In this document: one piece after another, positions 1 to 9,408 of the stretch
Numbering within the stretch: the stretch's first letter is position 1
Layout: each line of letters begins with the position of its first letter
NCBI RefSeq assembly: GCF_003206135.1
Contig: NZ_PZJT01000017.1
Span: 39,647-83,787 of the forward strand
Source of the DNA: Salinicola salarius
Lineage (GTDB): Bacteria; Pseudomonadota; Gammaproteobacteria; Pseudomonadales; Halomonadaceae
Reading direction: 5' to 3'
Length of the DNA: 44,141 nucleotides
Notes under the pieces: generated by a model
Seen by the model: only the letters and a program-made list of their open reading frames with translations
What the model was told of the DNA's origin: nothing
Databases searched by the model: none
Position numbers and translations under genes: made by a program

Positions 1-1592
1 ATGCCCGCTTCGTTGGCGGCGGCGATCACTTCCTCGTCGCGCATCGAGCCGCCCGGCTGGATCACGGCGGTGATGCCGGCGGCGGCGGCGTTGTCCAGGC
101 CGTCGCGGAAGGGGAAGAAGGCGTCCGATGCCATGACGGAGCCTTCGACCTGCAGGCCGGCGTGTTCGGCCTTGATGCCGGCGATGCGGGCGGAGTTGAC
201 GCGGCTCATCTGGCCGGCGCCGACGCCGACGGTCTGGCGGTTCCTGGCGTAGACGATAGCGTTGGACTTCACGAACTTGGCGACCTTCCAGGCGAAGACG
301 AGGTCGTGCAGCTCCTGCTCGGTCGGCGCCCGCTGGGTGACCACCTTGAGATCCTCGGCGGCGATCATGCCGGTATCGCGGCTCTGTACCAGCAGGCCGC
401 CGTTGACGCGCTTGTAGTCCCAGCCTTCGGCGCTCTTCGCGGGCAGCTCGCCGCACTCCAGCAGGCGCACGTTGGTCTTGCTGGCGACGGCTTCGCGGGC
501 TTCCGCCGAGATGCGCGGTGCGATGATGACCTCGACGAACTGGCGCGCGACGATCGCGCTGGCGGTATCGCCGTCCAGCTCACGGTTGAAGGCGATGATG
601 CCGCCGAAGGCGGATTCGCTGTCGGTCGCGAAGGCGAGATCGTAGGCCTTGCGGATGCCGCCGTCGGCTTCCGGCACCACGGCGACGCCGCAGGGGTTGG
701 CATGCTTGACGATCACGCAGGCCGGCTTGGTGAAGGACTTGACGCACTCCAGCGCCGCATCGGTATCGGCGACGTTGTTGAAGGAGAGCGCCTTGCCCTG
801 AAGCTGGTCGGCGGTGGCAATGCTGGCTTCCTGCTGGCCGGGTTCGACCGTGCCTGACTCGACCGTGCCCGATTCAATGTAAAACGCGGCTTTCTGGTGC
901 GGGTTCTCGCCGTAACGCATGCCTTGCTTCTTGGTGAACTGCAGCGACAGGGTGCGCGGGAAATCGGGCTCGCCGTTACCCACGCGCTGGCCGAAGTAGT
1001 TGGCGATGGCGGCATCGTAGGCGGCGGTATGCTCGAACGCCTTGATTGCCAGGTCGAAGCGGGTCTTGTGGCTGACGCCGCCCTCATGGCTGGCCATGTC
1101 CTTCAGGACGCGGGAATAGTCGTCGGCGCTGACCACGATCGTGGTGTGCTCGTGGTTCTTGGCGCAGGCGCGAACCATCGTCGGGCCGCCGATATCGATG
1201 TTCTCGACCGCGTCCTCCAGCGTGCAGTCCGGCTTGGCGACGGTCTGCTCGAACGGGTAGAGATTGACCACGACCATGTCGATGGGATCGATGCCGTGTT
1301 CCGCCATGACGGCGTCGTCCTGCCCGCGCCGGCCGAGGATCCCGCCGTGAATCTTCGGGTGCAGCGTCTTGACCCGGCCATCCATGATCTCCGGGAAACC
1401 GGTGTGGGCCGAGACCTCGGTCACGGCGATGTCGTTTTCCTGGAGCAGGCGGTAGGTGCCGCCGGTCGAGAGCAGCTCGACGCCGCGAGCCGCCAGCTCA
1501 CGGGCGAAGTCGACGACGCCGGTCTTGTCGGACACGCTGAGCAGTGCGCGACGGATGGCCCGGGGGGCAGTAGAAGCAGAATTTTGAGACAT
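1..1592 (-). CDS. purH: PurH, bifunctional AICAR transformylase/IMP cyclohydrolase (3' end outside window)
   Basis: PurH performs the last two steps of de novo IMP synthesis in the cytoplasm: formylation of AICAR with 10-formyl-tetrahydrofolate, then ring closure. Translation from the ATG at 1592 gives an N-terminal MGS-like cyclohydrolase domain ([10 protein letters not shown] near residue 15, then STGGTYRLL) and a transformylase domain with [23 protein letters not shown] and [15 protein letters not shown]. About 530 codons are present without a stop, so only roughly the last dozen residues are missing beyond base 1. The E. coli protein is 529 residues; the extra length comes partly from a duplicated pentapeptide at 844-873. 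It lies 184 bases downstream of fis on the same strand, a spacing that leaves room for its own promoter. Identification is very secure. Confidence 0.97.
   Translation of the reverse strand, partial: MSQNSASTAPRAIRRALLSVSDKTGVVDFARELAARGVELLSTGGTYRLLQENDIAVTEVSAHTGFPEIMDGRVKTLHPKIHGGILGRRGQDDAVMAEHGIDPIDMVVVNLYPFEQTVAKPDCTLEDAVENIDIGGPTMVRACAKNHEHTTIVVSADDYSRVLKDMASHEGGVSHKTRFDLAIKAFEHTAAYDAAIANYFGQRVGNGEPDFPRTLSLQFTKKQGMRYGENPHQKAAFYIESGTVESGTVEPGQQEASIATADQLQGKALSFNNVADTDAALECVKSFTKPACVIVKHANPCGVAVVPEADGGIRKAYDLAFATDSESAFGGIIAFNRELDGDTASAIVARQFVEVIIAPRISAEAREAVASKTNVRLLECGELPAKSAEGWDYKRVNGGLLVQSRDTGMIAAEDLKVVTQRAPTEQELHDLVFAWKVAKFVKSNAIVYARNRQTVGVGAGQMSRVNSARIAGIKAEHAGLQVEGSVMASDAFFPFRDGLDNAAAAGITAVIQPGGSMRDEEVIAAANEAG
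844..873. repeat. In-frame 15-bp tandem duplication inside purH
   Basis: The 11-mer TCGACCGTGCC occurs at 844-854 and again at 859-869, giving two copies of a 15-bp unit. On the coding strand this encodes the pentapeptide SGTVE twice, in the loop between the RYGENPHQ motif and the [12 protein letters not shown] segment. The reading frame is kept, so it looks like a tolerated slippage product in a surface loop. Confidence 0.8.
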
Positions 1593-1776
1593 GCCAGTCC
1601 ACTCTTTTTTACGGCGAGACGGTTGACGATGAGACGGCTGGCGCCCAGGGCATCGCCCGTCCGGATAGGCTCCGCTGGAGCGAAGCGAAGGAGATTCGGG
1701 TCAGGTCGTACGGTCGTGTCGTTGTTTCGGATCGTGCCGGCTGGGTCGAATCACAATGGTGGATCGAACCGCACCG

Positions 1777-2085
1777 TTAGATCAAATCGTACTGCTTGAG
1801 CTTCTTGCGCAGCGTGCCACGGTTGAGACCGAGCAGTTCGGCAGCGCGGGTCTGGTTGCCTTCCACGTTGCGCATCACGACCTCGAGCAGGGGCGCTTCG
1901 ACTTCCGCCAGTACCATGGTGTAGAGATTCGAGACGGATTCTCCCTCGAGGTGCGAAAAGTAGCGCTCCATGACGCGCTCGACGCACTCTCTCAACGTCG
2001 TGTGAGACAGCGCATCGGGCATCTGAAGAGGGTCGACCTCGGATGGGGATTCACCATCGAGGGCTAAAGGCTGCCGGCTATTCAT
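1777..2085 (-). CDS. fis: Fis, nucleoid-associated DNA-binding protein
   Basis: Fis is a small dimeric DNA-bending protein that shapes the nucleoid and activates rRNA and many growth-phase promoters. The 102-residue product is close to the 98 residues of E. coli Fis. Its C-terminal helix-turn-helix (GNQTRAAELLGLNRGTLRKK, about residues 75-95) is strongly conserved, and the dimerisation helices precede it (LRECVERVMERYFSHLEG). The start ATG overlaps the dusB stop codon in an ATGA arrangement, so the two genes are translationally coupled, the dusB-fis operon known from enterobacteria. Identification is secure. Confidence 0.96.
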   Translation of the reverse strand: MNSRQPLALDGESPSEVDPLQMPDALSHTTLRECVERVMERYFSHLEGESVSNLYTMVLAEVEAPLLEVVMRNVEGNQTRAAELLGLNRGTLRKKLKQYDLI

Positions 2086-3116
2086 GCTGCGTGGGTTCCG
2101 TTACCGATCGCGGCGGCGTCACCGCGAAAGAGTTCATGGAGAAACTCGAATTGTTGCGTTGCCTGCTCGAGACGATTGAAACGGGCACGGTGTTCGCGGC
2201 CGGGGTCACGCGCGGCGAGATACCAGCCGACATGCTTGCGGGCGACTCTGACGCCGAGATAGTCGCCGTAATGCTCGTGCAGCGCGCGCAGGTGACGTTG
2301 CATGGTAGTGGCGATCTCTTCCGCGCTGGGCGGCGCATGTTCGTGGCCGGTACGCAGGTAATGCTCGATCTCTCTGAACAGCCACGGGTTGCCCTGGGCA
2401 CCGCGACCGATCATTACCGCATCGGCGCCGGTGTAGGCCAGTACTTCGGCGGCGCGTTGCGGCGTCGTGATGTCCCCGTTGGCAAAGACCGGTATCGACA
2501 CCTGCTGCTTGATCGCCGCGATGGTGTCGTATTCGGCCGTCCCGGTGTAACGCTGCTCGCGGGTCCGGCCATGCACGGCCAGCGCGGCGATGCCGGCGTC
2601 CTCGGCAAGCCTGGCGACACGTTCCCCGTTGCGGCTCTCGGCGCACCAGCCGGTGCGAATCTTCAGCGTGACCGGAATGTCGACTGCCGCTACCACGGCC
2701 TCGAGAATGTCCGCGACCAGCTTCTCGTCCCGCAGCAGGGCAGAGCCCGCCGCCTTGTTGCAGACCTTCTTGGCCGGGCAGCCCATGTTGATGTCCACGA
2801 TCTCGGCGCCGGCCTCGGCGTTGAGCCGTGCGGCTTCGGCGAGCATCTGCGGGTCGCCGCCGGCGATCTGTACCGAACGCGGCCCCGGCTCGCCGCGATG
2901 GATCATGCGCTGGCGCGACTTGCGGGTATGCCACAGCCGACTATCGGACGTCACCATCTCCGACACCACCAGGCCAGCGCCCAGCTCGCGGCAAAGCTGT
3001 CGGAAAGGACGATCGGTTACCCCGGCCATGGGGGCCAGAATCACGCGGTTGGGTAGCGTGTGATGGCCGATGCGGGGTAACGGGCGATCGGTCTGCGGTG
3101 ACACCAAATCACGCAT
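2082..3116 (-). CDS. dusB: DusB, tRNA-dihydrouridine synthase
   Basis: DusB is an FMN-dependent enzyme that reduces specific uridines of tRNA to dihydrouridine in the cytoplasm. The 344-residue protein has the family opening (PNRVILAPMAGVTDRPFR, residues 22-39), the active-site segment DINMGCPAKKVCNKAAGSAL with catalytic Cys113, TLKIRTGW, the loop VHGRTREQRYTG and the FMN phosphate-binding end (GADAVMIGRGAQGNPWLF). Its last four bases overlap fis. The 190-base gap upstream (3117-3307) holds the likely operon promoter; I could not pick out a convincing -35/-10 pair there. Length and all motifs match DusB rather than DusA or DusC, and the fis neighbour agrees. Confidence 0.96.
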   Translation of the reverse strand: MRDLVSPQTDRPLPRIGHHTLPNRVILAPMAGVTDRPFRQLCRELGAGLVVSEMVTSDSRLWHTRKSRQRMIHRGEPGPRSVQIAGGDPQMLAEAARLNAEAGAEIVDINMGCPAKKVCNKAAGSALLRDEKLVADILEAVVAAVDIPVTLKIRTGWCAESRNGERVARLAEDAGIAALAVHGRTREQRYTGTAEYDTIAAIKQQVSIPVFANGDITTPQRAAEVLAYTGADAVMIGRGAQGNPWLFREIEHYLRTGHEHAPPSAEEIATTMQRHLRALHEHYGDYLGVRVARKHVGWYLAARDPGREHRARFNRLEQATQQFEFLHELFRGDAAAIGNGTHAA

Positions 3117-3307
3117 CGTTACAGAGGCTCAGGCAAAACGGGGAGGCTATGATACCGATCACCCTGACGTTGTTGAAGCGCTGTTTGTCGACTCGAGACC
3201 TAAGCCGTAGCGCGCAGGCTGGCGCATGAAGCACTTTCAGGCATGGGCAGCGCAGCATGAATGCCTTCGCAGCGAAAGGCCGGGACGAGGAGCGCCGTTA
3301 CAAAACC

Positions 3308-4207
3308 TCAGCCCGGCCGACGCCCGGTCAGCAGAACCCAGCCCTCTTTTTCCTGCGGCTCGTCCATGAGGATGCCTTGGGCGCGATAGGCGTCCAGCAC
3401 CGATTCTGCCTGGGCGGCGAGGATGCCCGACAGCGCCAGCTGGCCGGCGGGGCGGACCCGGGCGGCGATCGTCGGAGCCATCTCGATCAGCGGCCCGGCC
3501 AGGATATTGGCGACGACGACCTCGAACTCGCCCCGGCCGATCTTTTCCGGGTAGTCGAGGATCAGGCTCGCCTCGTCGATCTGGTTGCGCTCGGCGTTGT
3601 CGCGGCTCGCCTGCAATGCCTGCGGGTCGATATCGACCCCGACGGCGGTATCGGCTCCCAGCTTGAGCGCGGCGATGGCGAGAATGCCGGAGCCGCAGCC
3701 GTAGTCGAGCACCTGCCGTCCGGCGAGATCCTGTGCATCCAGCCAGCCGAGGCAGAGTGCGGTTGTGGGGTGGGTGCCAGTGCCGAAGGCGAGGCCGGGA
3801 TCGAGCAGCAGGTTGACCGCGTCGGGATCGGGCGCCTCGTGCCAGCTCGGCACGATCCACAGGCGCTGACCCATGCGCAGCGGTTCGAAGCCGTCCATCC
3901 ATTCGCGCTCCCAGTCGCGATCGGCCAGCAGCTCGTACTCGATCTGCGGCGGCGGGTCGTCGGGCAACTGCTCGGCCCAGGCGCGCCGAACGCGTTCGAT
4001 CATCGCCTCGACCTCGTTGAGGTCGTCGTAAAGCCCCGTGAGGACGGTTTCCGACCACAGCGGGGTCGTGCCTCGGTCGGGTTCGAATACCGGCTCGTCG
4101 TGGGCATCCTGCAGGGTGATCGCGCTGGCGCCCTCGGCAAGCAGCAGCTCTTCCAGCCATTCGGCCTGCTCGGGGGCGATGGATGCCTTGAGTTGTAGCC
4201 ACGCCAT
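3308..4207 (-). CDS. prmA: PrmA, ribosomal protein L11 methyltransferase
   Basis: PrmA trimethylates ribosomal protein L11 at several amino groups using S-adenosylmethionine. The 299-residue product (E. coli 293) has an N-terminal L11-binding domain starting MAWLQLKASI, the linker motif LAFGTGTHPTTALCL (about 139-153), the SAM-binding motif VLDYGCGSGILAIAA (166-180), the acidic loop GVDIDPQAL and the NILAGPL motif that stands for the catalytic NPPY of other methyltransferases. It is transcribed leftwards like its neighbours, about 150 bases downstream of accC, but an intrinsic terminator (4303-4337) separates the two, so it probably has its own promoter or depends on read-through. Confidence 0.96.
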   Translation of the reverse strand: MAWLQLKASIAPEQAEWLEELLLAEGASAITLQDAHDEPVFEPDRGTTPLWSETVLTGLYDDLNEVEAMIERVRRAWAEQLPDDPPPQIEYELLADRDWEREWMDGFEPLRMGQRLWIVPSWHEAPDPDAVNLLLDPGLAFGTGTHPTTALCLGWLDAQDLAGRQVLDYGCGSGILAIAALKLGADTAVGVDIDPQALQASRDNAERNQIDEASLILDYPEKIGRGEFEVVVANILAGPLIEMAPTIAARVRPAGQLALSGILAAQAESVLDAYRAQGILMDEPQEKEGWVLLTGRRPG

Positions 4208-4302
4208 GGGCAGCTCTCCCGGAATGAAGTTTGTGCTCTGTTTGCATGAGCCGGGCTCGCCGGTTTCAGGCAGAGCCTGAGACTCGAGTGAAGATCAGGA
4301 CG

Positions 4303-4337
4303 AAAACGGGGCGGCCTTCGAAGGATAGGCCGCCCCG
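4303..4337 (-). terminator. Intrinsic terminator after accC
   Basis: A perfect 11-bp GC-rich stem (4307-4317 with 4327-4337) with a 9-base loop is followed on the minus strand by four U residues. It lies just past the accC stop and should end the accB-accC transcript. Confidence 0.85.
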
Positions 4338-4354
4338 TCGTCAATGCCCGGAAA

Positions 4355-5698
<1,344 letters not shown>

Positions 5699-5733
5699 GA
5701 TGGTTTCGCTCGTGTGGCCCTAGTTGAAGATGA

Positions 5734-6201
5734 TCAGTTGATGATGATCATCGGCTGGTCGAATTCGACCGGCTCGCCATCCTCGACCAGGATTGCTTCG
5801 ATCACGCCATCCTTGTCGGCTTCGATCTGGTTCATCATCTTCATCGCTTCGACGATACACACGGTATCGCCTTTCTTGACGCTCTGGCCGACTTCGACGA
5901 ACGCCTTGGCGCCGGGCGCCGGGGAGCGGTAGAAGGTGCCGACCATGGGCGAGGTCACTGCGTGACCGGCAGGCTGGGCCGGTGCCGCGTCGCCGGCTTC
6001 GGCAACCGGCGCGCTCGGTGCCGCTGGTGCGGAAGGTGCCATCGGCTGCTGCTGTTGCATGACCATTGGCTGTTGCATGGCGCCGAAACCGTTAGGGTGG
6101 CGGCTGATGCGCACGGACTCTTCGCCTTCCTGGATCTCGATTTCGCTGATGTTGGACTCTTCCAGGAGTTCGATGAGCTTCTTGACCTTGCGTATATCCA
6201 T
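5734..6201 (-). CDS. accB: AccB, biotin carboxyl carrier protein
   Basis: AccB carries biotin between the carboxylase AccC and the carboxyltransferase AccAD. The 155-residue product has the N-terminal helix [16 protein letters not shown], a flexible Pro/Ala/Gln-rich linker (about 42-80, including a run of Met and Gln), and the biotinyl domain with [18 protein letters not shown] (the protruding thumb) and the attachment motif EAMKMMN, Lys121 being the residue biotinylated. It lies between aroQ and accC on the minus strand; an aroQ-accB-accC order is common in gammaproteobacteria. Confidence 0.97.
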   Translation of the reverse strand: MDIRKVKKLIELLEESNISEIEIQEGEESVRISRHPNGFGAMQQPMVMQQQQPMAPSAPAAPSAPVAEAGDAAPAQPAGHAVTSPMVGTFYRSPAPGAKAFVEVGQSVKKGDTVCIVEAMKMMNQIEADKDGVIEAILVEDGEPVEFDQPMIIIN

Positions 6202-6292
6202 GGCGATGTCTCGGTTTGGTTGAATGCGATAGTTGGATATGACAGTAGCGTGCGACGCGAAGTGTCGCTAAACGTCTGCTGGCGAAAAAGGA

Positions 6293-6736
6293 TCAGTCTC
6301 GATCCAGCTGTGCAAGCGCGGCGTCCAGCGCCAGCACGTAGCTGTCGGCGCCGAAGCCCGCGATGACGCCACGGGCGACGTCGGAGAAATAGGAGTGTGA
6401 ACGAAACGGTTCGCGCGCGTGCACGTTGGAAAGGTGCAGTTCGATGAACGGAATGGCGACGCCGGTCAGTGCGTCGCGCAGGGCCACGCTGGTATGGGTG
6501 AAGGCGGCCGGGTTGAGCAGGATGAAATCGATGTTCTCCTGCTTCGCGCGGTGCACCCGCTCGACCAGTTCGTGCTCGGCGTTGGACTGTAGCCAATCCA
6601 GTTGATGGCCGGCGCTCAGTGCGCGCTCGGTCAAGCGAATCCGGATGTCCTCCAGGGTGGTCGTGCCGTAGACCGCCGGCTCGCGTGTGCCGAGCAGATT
6701 CAGGTTGGGACCGTTGAGAACCAGGAGTCTAGCCAT
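6293..6736 (-). CDS. aroQ: AroQ, type II 3-dehydroquinate dehydratase
   Basis: AroQ dehydrates 3-dehydroquinate to 3-dehydroshikimate in aromatic amino-acid synthesis. I start it at the ATG at 6736, where [20 protein letters not shown] matches the usual N-terminus and an AAGGA sequence lies upstream; the frame is open further up, but that extension is not family-like. The resulting 147 residues are the normal type II size. Visible are the catalytic arginine/tyrosine loop (TREPAVYG), [15 protein letters not shown], and the substrate-binding [14 protein letters not shown]. It leads into accB after about 90 bases. Confidence 0.96.
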   Translation of the reverse strand: MARLLVLNGPNLNLLGTREPAVYGTTTLEDIRIRLTERALSAGHQLDWLQSNAEHELVERVHRAKQENIDFILLNPAAFTHTSVALRDALTGVAIPFIELHLSNVHAREPFRSHSYFSDVARGVIAGFGADSYVLALDAALAQLDRD

Positions 6737-6922
6737 GACTGTCCTTGCGCTGTTAACCCTTTCATGGATTGTCGAGATCGCGTCACTTTGCTGCAAGATG
6801 CCGTCTCGGCGCACCGTTTTCGTTGGTGTCGAAGTTTGCCGAAAAATGCTGAGAGTGTCCACCCTCACCATCGAACGATGTTCGTTAATACCTGGTTTCC
6901 ATTGCCGAGGGTTAACGGCGCG

Positions 6923-6992
6923 GAACCATGAACCAGGAGCCGCGAACTAAGAACTGAAAACTAAGAATTGAAAGCCAAGAACTAAGAACCGG
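6923..6992. repeat. Degenerate heptanucleotide array at the dsbD stop codon
   Basis: Ten consecutive 7-base units in perfect register read on the plus strand: GAACCAT, GAACCAG, GAGCCGC, GAACTAA, GAACTGA, AAACTAA, GAATTGA, AAGCCAA, GAACTAA, GAACCGG. The dsbD stop codon (6984-6982) lies inside the ninth unit. The consensus GAACYAA resembles the perfect GAGCCAC array after tldD (41967-42043) and the GAGCTAC units after pmbA (44088 on). Confidence 0.85.
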
Positions 6993-9069
6993 ACGCCACT
7001 GAAGAGCGGTCATGTGCCAGCCGCTTCACCGCATCCAGATGGCGAGTCAGCGCTTCGGCGTCGACTTCTCCCTGGATGCGGGCCCGTCGAAGCTCCGTGC
7101 CGTCGGCGAAAAACAGCAGCGCCGGTGGCCCGAACAGCTGGTAGTGATCGAGCAGCTCACGGCTTGCGGTGGTGTCCTGGGTCACGTCGGCGCGGATCAA
7201 TGTGAAATCCGCCAGGCGTTCGGCCACGGCCGGCGCGGGGAAGACCGTCTGCTCCATCACTTTGCACGAGATGCACCATTCGGCGCTGACATCGACCATG
7301 ATCGGCCGCCCGCTGGCACGCGCCGAGGCCAGTGCCGACTCGAGCTGGTCGAGGCGATTGACGGTCCGGAAGGCCAGGTTCGACGTTTCCGAAGACGCCT
7401 CGGCGTTCGATCCCGGCAAGGGGCGCAGTGGATCGCCACTACCCTGGGCCGCGCCCCAGACCATCGCCACGCCCCACACCAGCAGTACCCAGCCGGCCGC
7501 CTGGCGCACCCGCGGCCAGCCACCGCCGATCTGTCTATCCAGCGCGCCCAGGGCCAGCGCGCAACCCAGCGTCAGCGCTCCCCACAGCAGCAAGACCGCC
7601 GGTGCCGGCAGCAGGCGCTCGACCAGCCAGATCGCGACGCCCAGCAGCATCACGCCGAACAACGCCTTGATGCCTTTCATCCAGGCGCCGGCGCGGGGCA
7701 GCCACTGCCCGCCGAAAGTCCCGACGAGAATCAGCGGCACCCCCATGCCGGCACCCAGCGCGAGCAGCGCCAGTGCGCCGCCCAGGGCGTCGCCGGTGGA
7801 GGAGATGAAGACCAGCGCGCCGGCCAGCGGTGCGGAAACGCAGGGTGACACCACCAGCACCGACAGGGCGCCGGCCGCGGCCAGGCCGAGCGGGCCGCTG
7901 CGCTGCATTCGGCCTTGCCAGGTATCGACCCGCTGGCTGATCCCGTTGGGAAGCCGCAGGTCGAACGCGCCGAACATCGCCATCGCGAAGAGCACGAAAA
8001 GCAGCGCGAAGGGGACCAGTATCCAGCCGGATTGCAGCCGCGCCTGGAGATTGAGCGAGGCGCCGAAGACGCCCATCAGCGTGCCGAGCAGCGTGAACGT
8101 CGAGACCATGCCGATCACATAGCTCGCCGATAGCAGCAGCGCCCGCCCGCGACGCGCGTTCTGGCCCACGATGATGGAGGTCAGGATCGGCAGCATGGGC
8201 AGCACGCAGGGGGTGAAGGTCAGCCCTAGCCCCGCGAGAAAGAAAAGCCCCAGCGTGCTCGCCCCGAGGCCTTCGCGGAGCAGGGATTGAAATTGGCCAT
8301 CGGCGGTGGCGACCGGCAGCGCGGTGCTCTCGCTGGCTGAAGCGGGCGACAGAGCCGCCGTTGGTCTGGACGTGTCGGGGATAGACGTGCCGGAGATAGA
8401 CCTGTCGGGGATAGACCTGTCGGGGACAGACACTTCGGGAGCGATGGCCGAATTCGAGAGCGGTTCGTCCCCGGGCGATGCGGAGAAAGGATCGCGGGTG
8501 GCCTCGGGACCGGATGCCGGCGATAGGATCGGCGAGGCCTTGGCGTCACGGCTGGCATCGCGATAGGCGGCGGGCGGCGGCCCGGCCTTGGCGGTCAGCG
8601 ACCAGTGCTCGGGGGGATAACAGAGCCCCGCATCGGCACACCCCTGGAAGGAGAGCGTGATCGGTATCGGAGCCTGGGAGGCGAGGTCGTCACCGCCGGC
8701 CAGCGGCGCGCTGATCTCGACCTGATCGTAGAACACATGGACATCGCCCAGATATTGATCGTGCTTGAACTGGCCGGGCGGGATCCTGAACGATCCCAGC
8801 GCGATTCCGGGTTGGCGACTTTCCAGGCCGAAGCGATGACGATAGAGATAGTAGCCGGGCTGGTTGCGGATGCCGACGTAGACCCGTTCGTCGTCATGCC
8901 AGGCGTAGGCATGAAAGGCCTGATCGACCGGCAGGAACTCGTTGCCGCCGCGAGCGGAAAAGGCGGCCTGATTCGAGGAAGCGGGAGAGTCCTGTGCCTG
9001 GGCCGGGGCAAGGGCTGCCAACAGGCAGTAGCCGAGCACCAGGAGGCATCCGTAAAAGCGTGACGTCAA
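6982..9069 (-). CDS. dsbD: DsbD, transmembrane thiol:disulfide interchange protein
   Basis: DsbD carries reducing power from cytoplasmic thioredoxin across the inner membrane to periplasmic DsbC, DsbG and cytochrome c maturation. From the N-terminus there is a signal peptide (FYGCLLVLGYCLLAALAPAQA), a periplasmic alpha domain with the cysteine pair in CADAGLCYPP, a repetitive Pro/Ser/Asp linker, an eight-helix membrane domain with redox cysteines in FTPCVLPMLP and SPCVSAPLAG, and a thioredoxin-like gamma domain with WCISCK (Cys599 and Cys602). I chose the TTG start at 9069 because AGGA lies about 9 bases before it and the signal peptide then starts cleanly. ATGs at 9120 and 9306 in the same frame are alternatives; the longest gives 774 residues. 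The gene ends inside a heptamer array. Confidence 0.94.
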   Translation of the reverse strand: MTSRFYGCLLVLGYCLLAALAPAQAQDSPASSNQAAFSARGGNEFLPVDQAFHAYAWHDDERVYVGIRNQPGYYLYRHRFGLESRQPGIALGSFRIPPGQFKHDQYLGDVHVFYDQVEISAPLAGGDDLASQAPIPITLSFQGCADAGLCYPPEHWSLTAKAGPPPAAYRDASRDAKASPILSPASGPEATRDPFSASPGDEPLSNSAIAPEVSVPDRSIPDRSISGTSIPDTSRPTAALSPASASESTALPVATADGQFQSLLREGLGASTLGLFFLAGLGLTFTPCVLPMLPILTSIIVGQNARRGRALLLSASYVIGMVSTFTLLGTLMGVFGASLNLQARLQSGWILVPFALLFVLFAMAMFGAFDLRLPNGISQRVDTWQGRMQRSGPLGLAAAGALSVLVVSPCVSAPLAGALVFISSTGDALGGALALLALGAGMGVPLILVGTFGGQWLPRAGAWMKGIKALFGVMLLGVAIWLVERLLPAPAVLLLWGALTLGCALALGALDRQIGGGWPRVRQAAGWVLLVWGVAMVWGAAQGSGDPLRPLPGSNAEASSETSNLAFRTVNRLDQLESALASARASGRPIMVDVSAEWCISCKVMEQTVFPAPAVAERLADFTLIRADVTQDTTASRELLDHYQLFGPPALLFFADGTELRRARIQGEVDAEALTRHLDAVKRLAHDRSSVASGS
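8371..8445. repeat. Five 15-bp tandem repeats in the dsbD linker
   Basis: Four close copies (8371, 8386, 8401, 8416) and one diverged copy (8431) of a 15-bp unit, consensus CCTGTCGGGGATAGA, encode on the minus strand a run of SIPDR-like pentapeptides. They lie between the periplasmic alpha domain and the first membrane helix, where length variation should be tolerated. Confidence 0.8.
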
Positions 9070-9408
9070 AACATGAATTCCTGACAGCGATGAAAGCGCA
9101 GACCTGGCGTGCCCGCTCATGGTGAATCCGAGCATGCCGCCCGCCTTGTTGCTCGTTCGTGCGTACCTGTCACGTTCGTAGTCGCGAAAGGCGAATGACG
9201 CTTTGATCGCATGGGGCGAGAAAAGTGCCGCGGCGACAGCGCAGTAGGCCGATATGCAGCGAAAGACGGGCTGCGTGTGACGGGGAGCATGATAGGATAG
9301 AGTCAATCCTATCCCAACCCTGTTTCCGTTGACGCTGGCTCTCTGCGCCGGTTTTTACAACTGATCGTCACAACCGGTTTTCACTCTCAGCAATCACAAG
9401 GATCGTCC
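9070..9408. promoter_or_regulatory. Divergent intergenic region dsbD / DUF2333 with inverted repeat
   Basis: This 339-base stretch separates dsbD (minus) from the DUF2333 gene (plus) and must hold both promoters. Part of it (to 9306) is open in the dsbD frame, but that translation is not family-like. The clearest element is a perfect inverted repeat GATAGGAT/ATCCTATC at 9291-9313 with a 7-base spacer, a plausible operator. A TTGACG at 9329-9334 could be a -35 for the plus-strand gene; the matching -10 (TTTTTA) is poor. Confidence 0.4.

Noticed and set aside
6872..6884. LexA/DinR-type SOS box (CGAAC, GAT, GTTCG) before aroQ
   Set aside because: The known DinR box has a four-base spacer and belongs to Gram-positive bacteria; here the spacer is three and the gammaproteobacterial box (CTGT-N8-ACAG) is absent.
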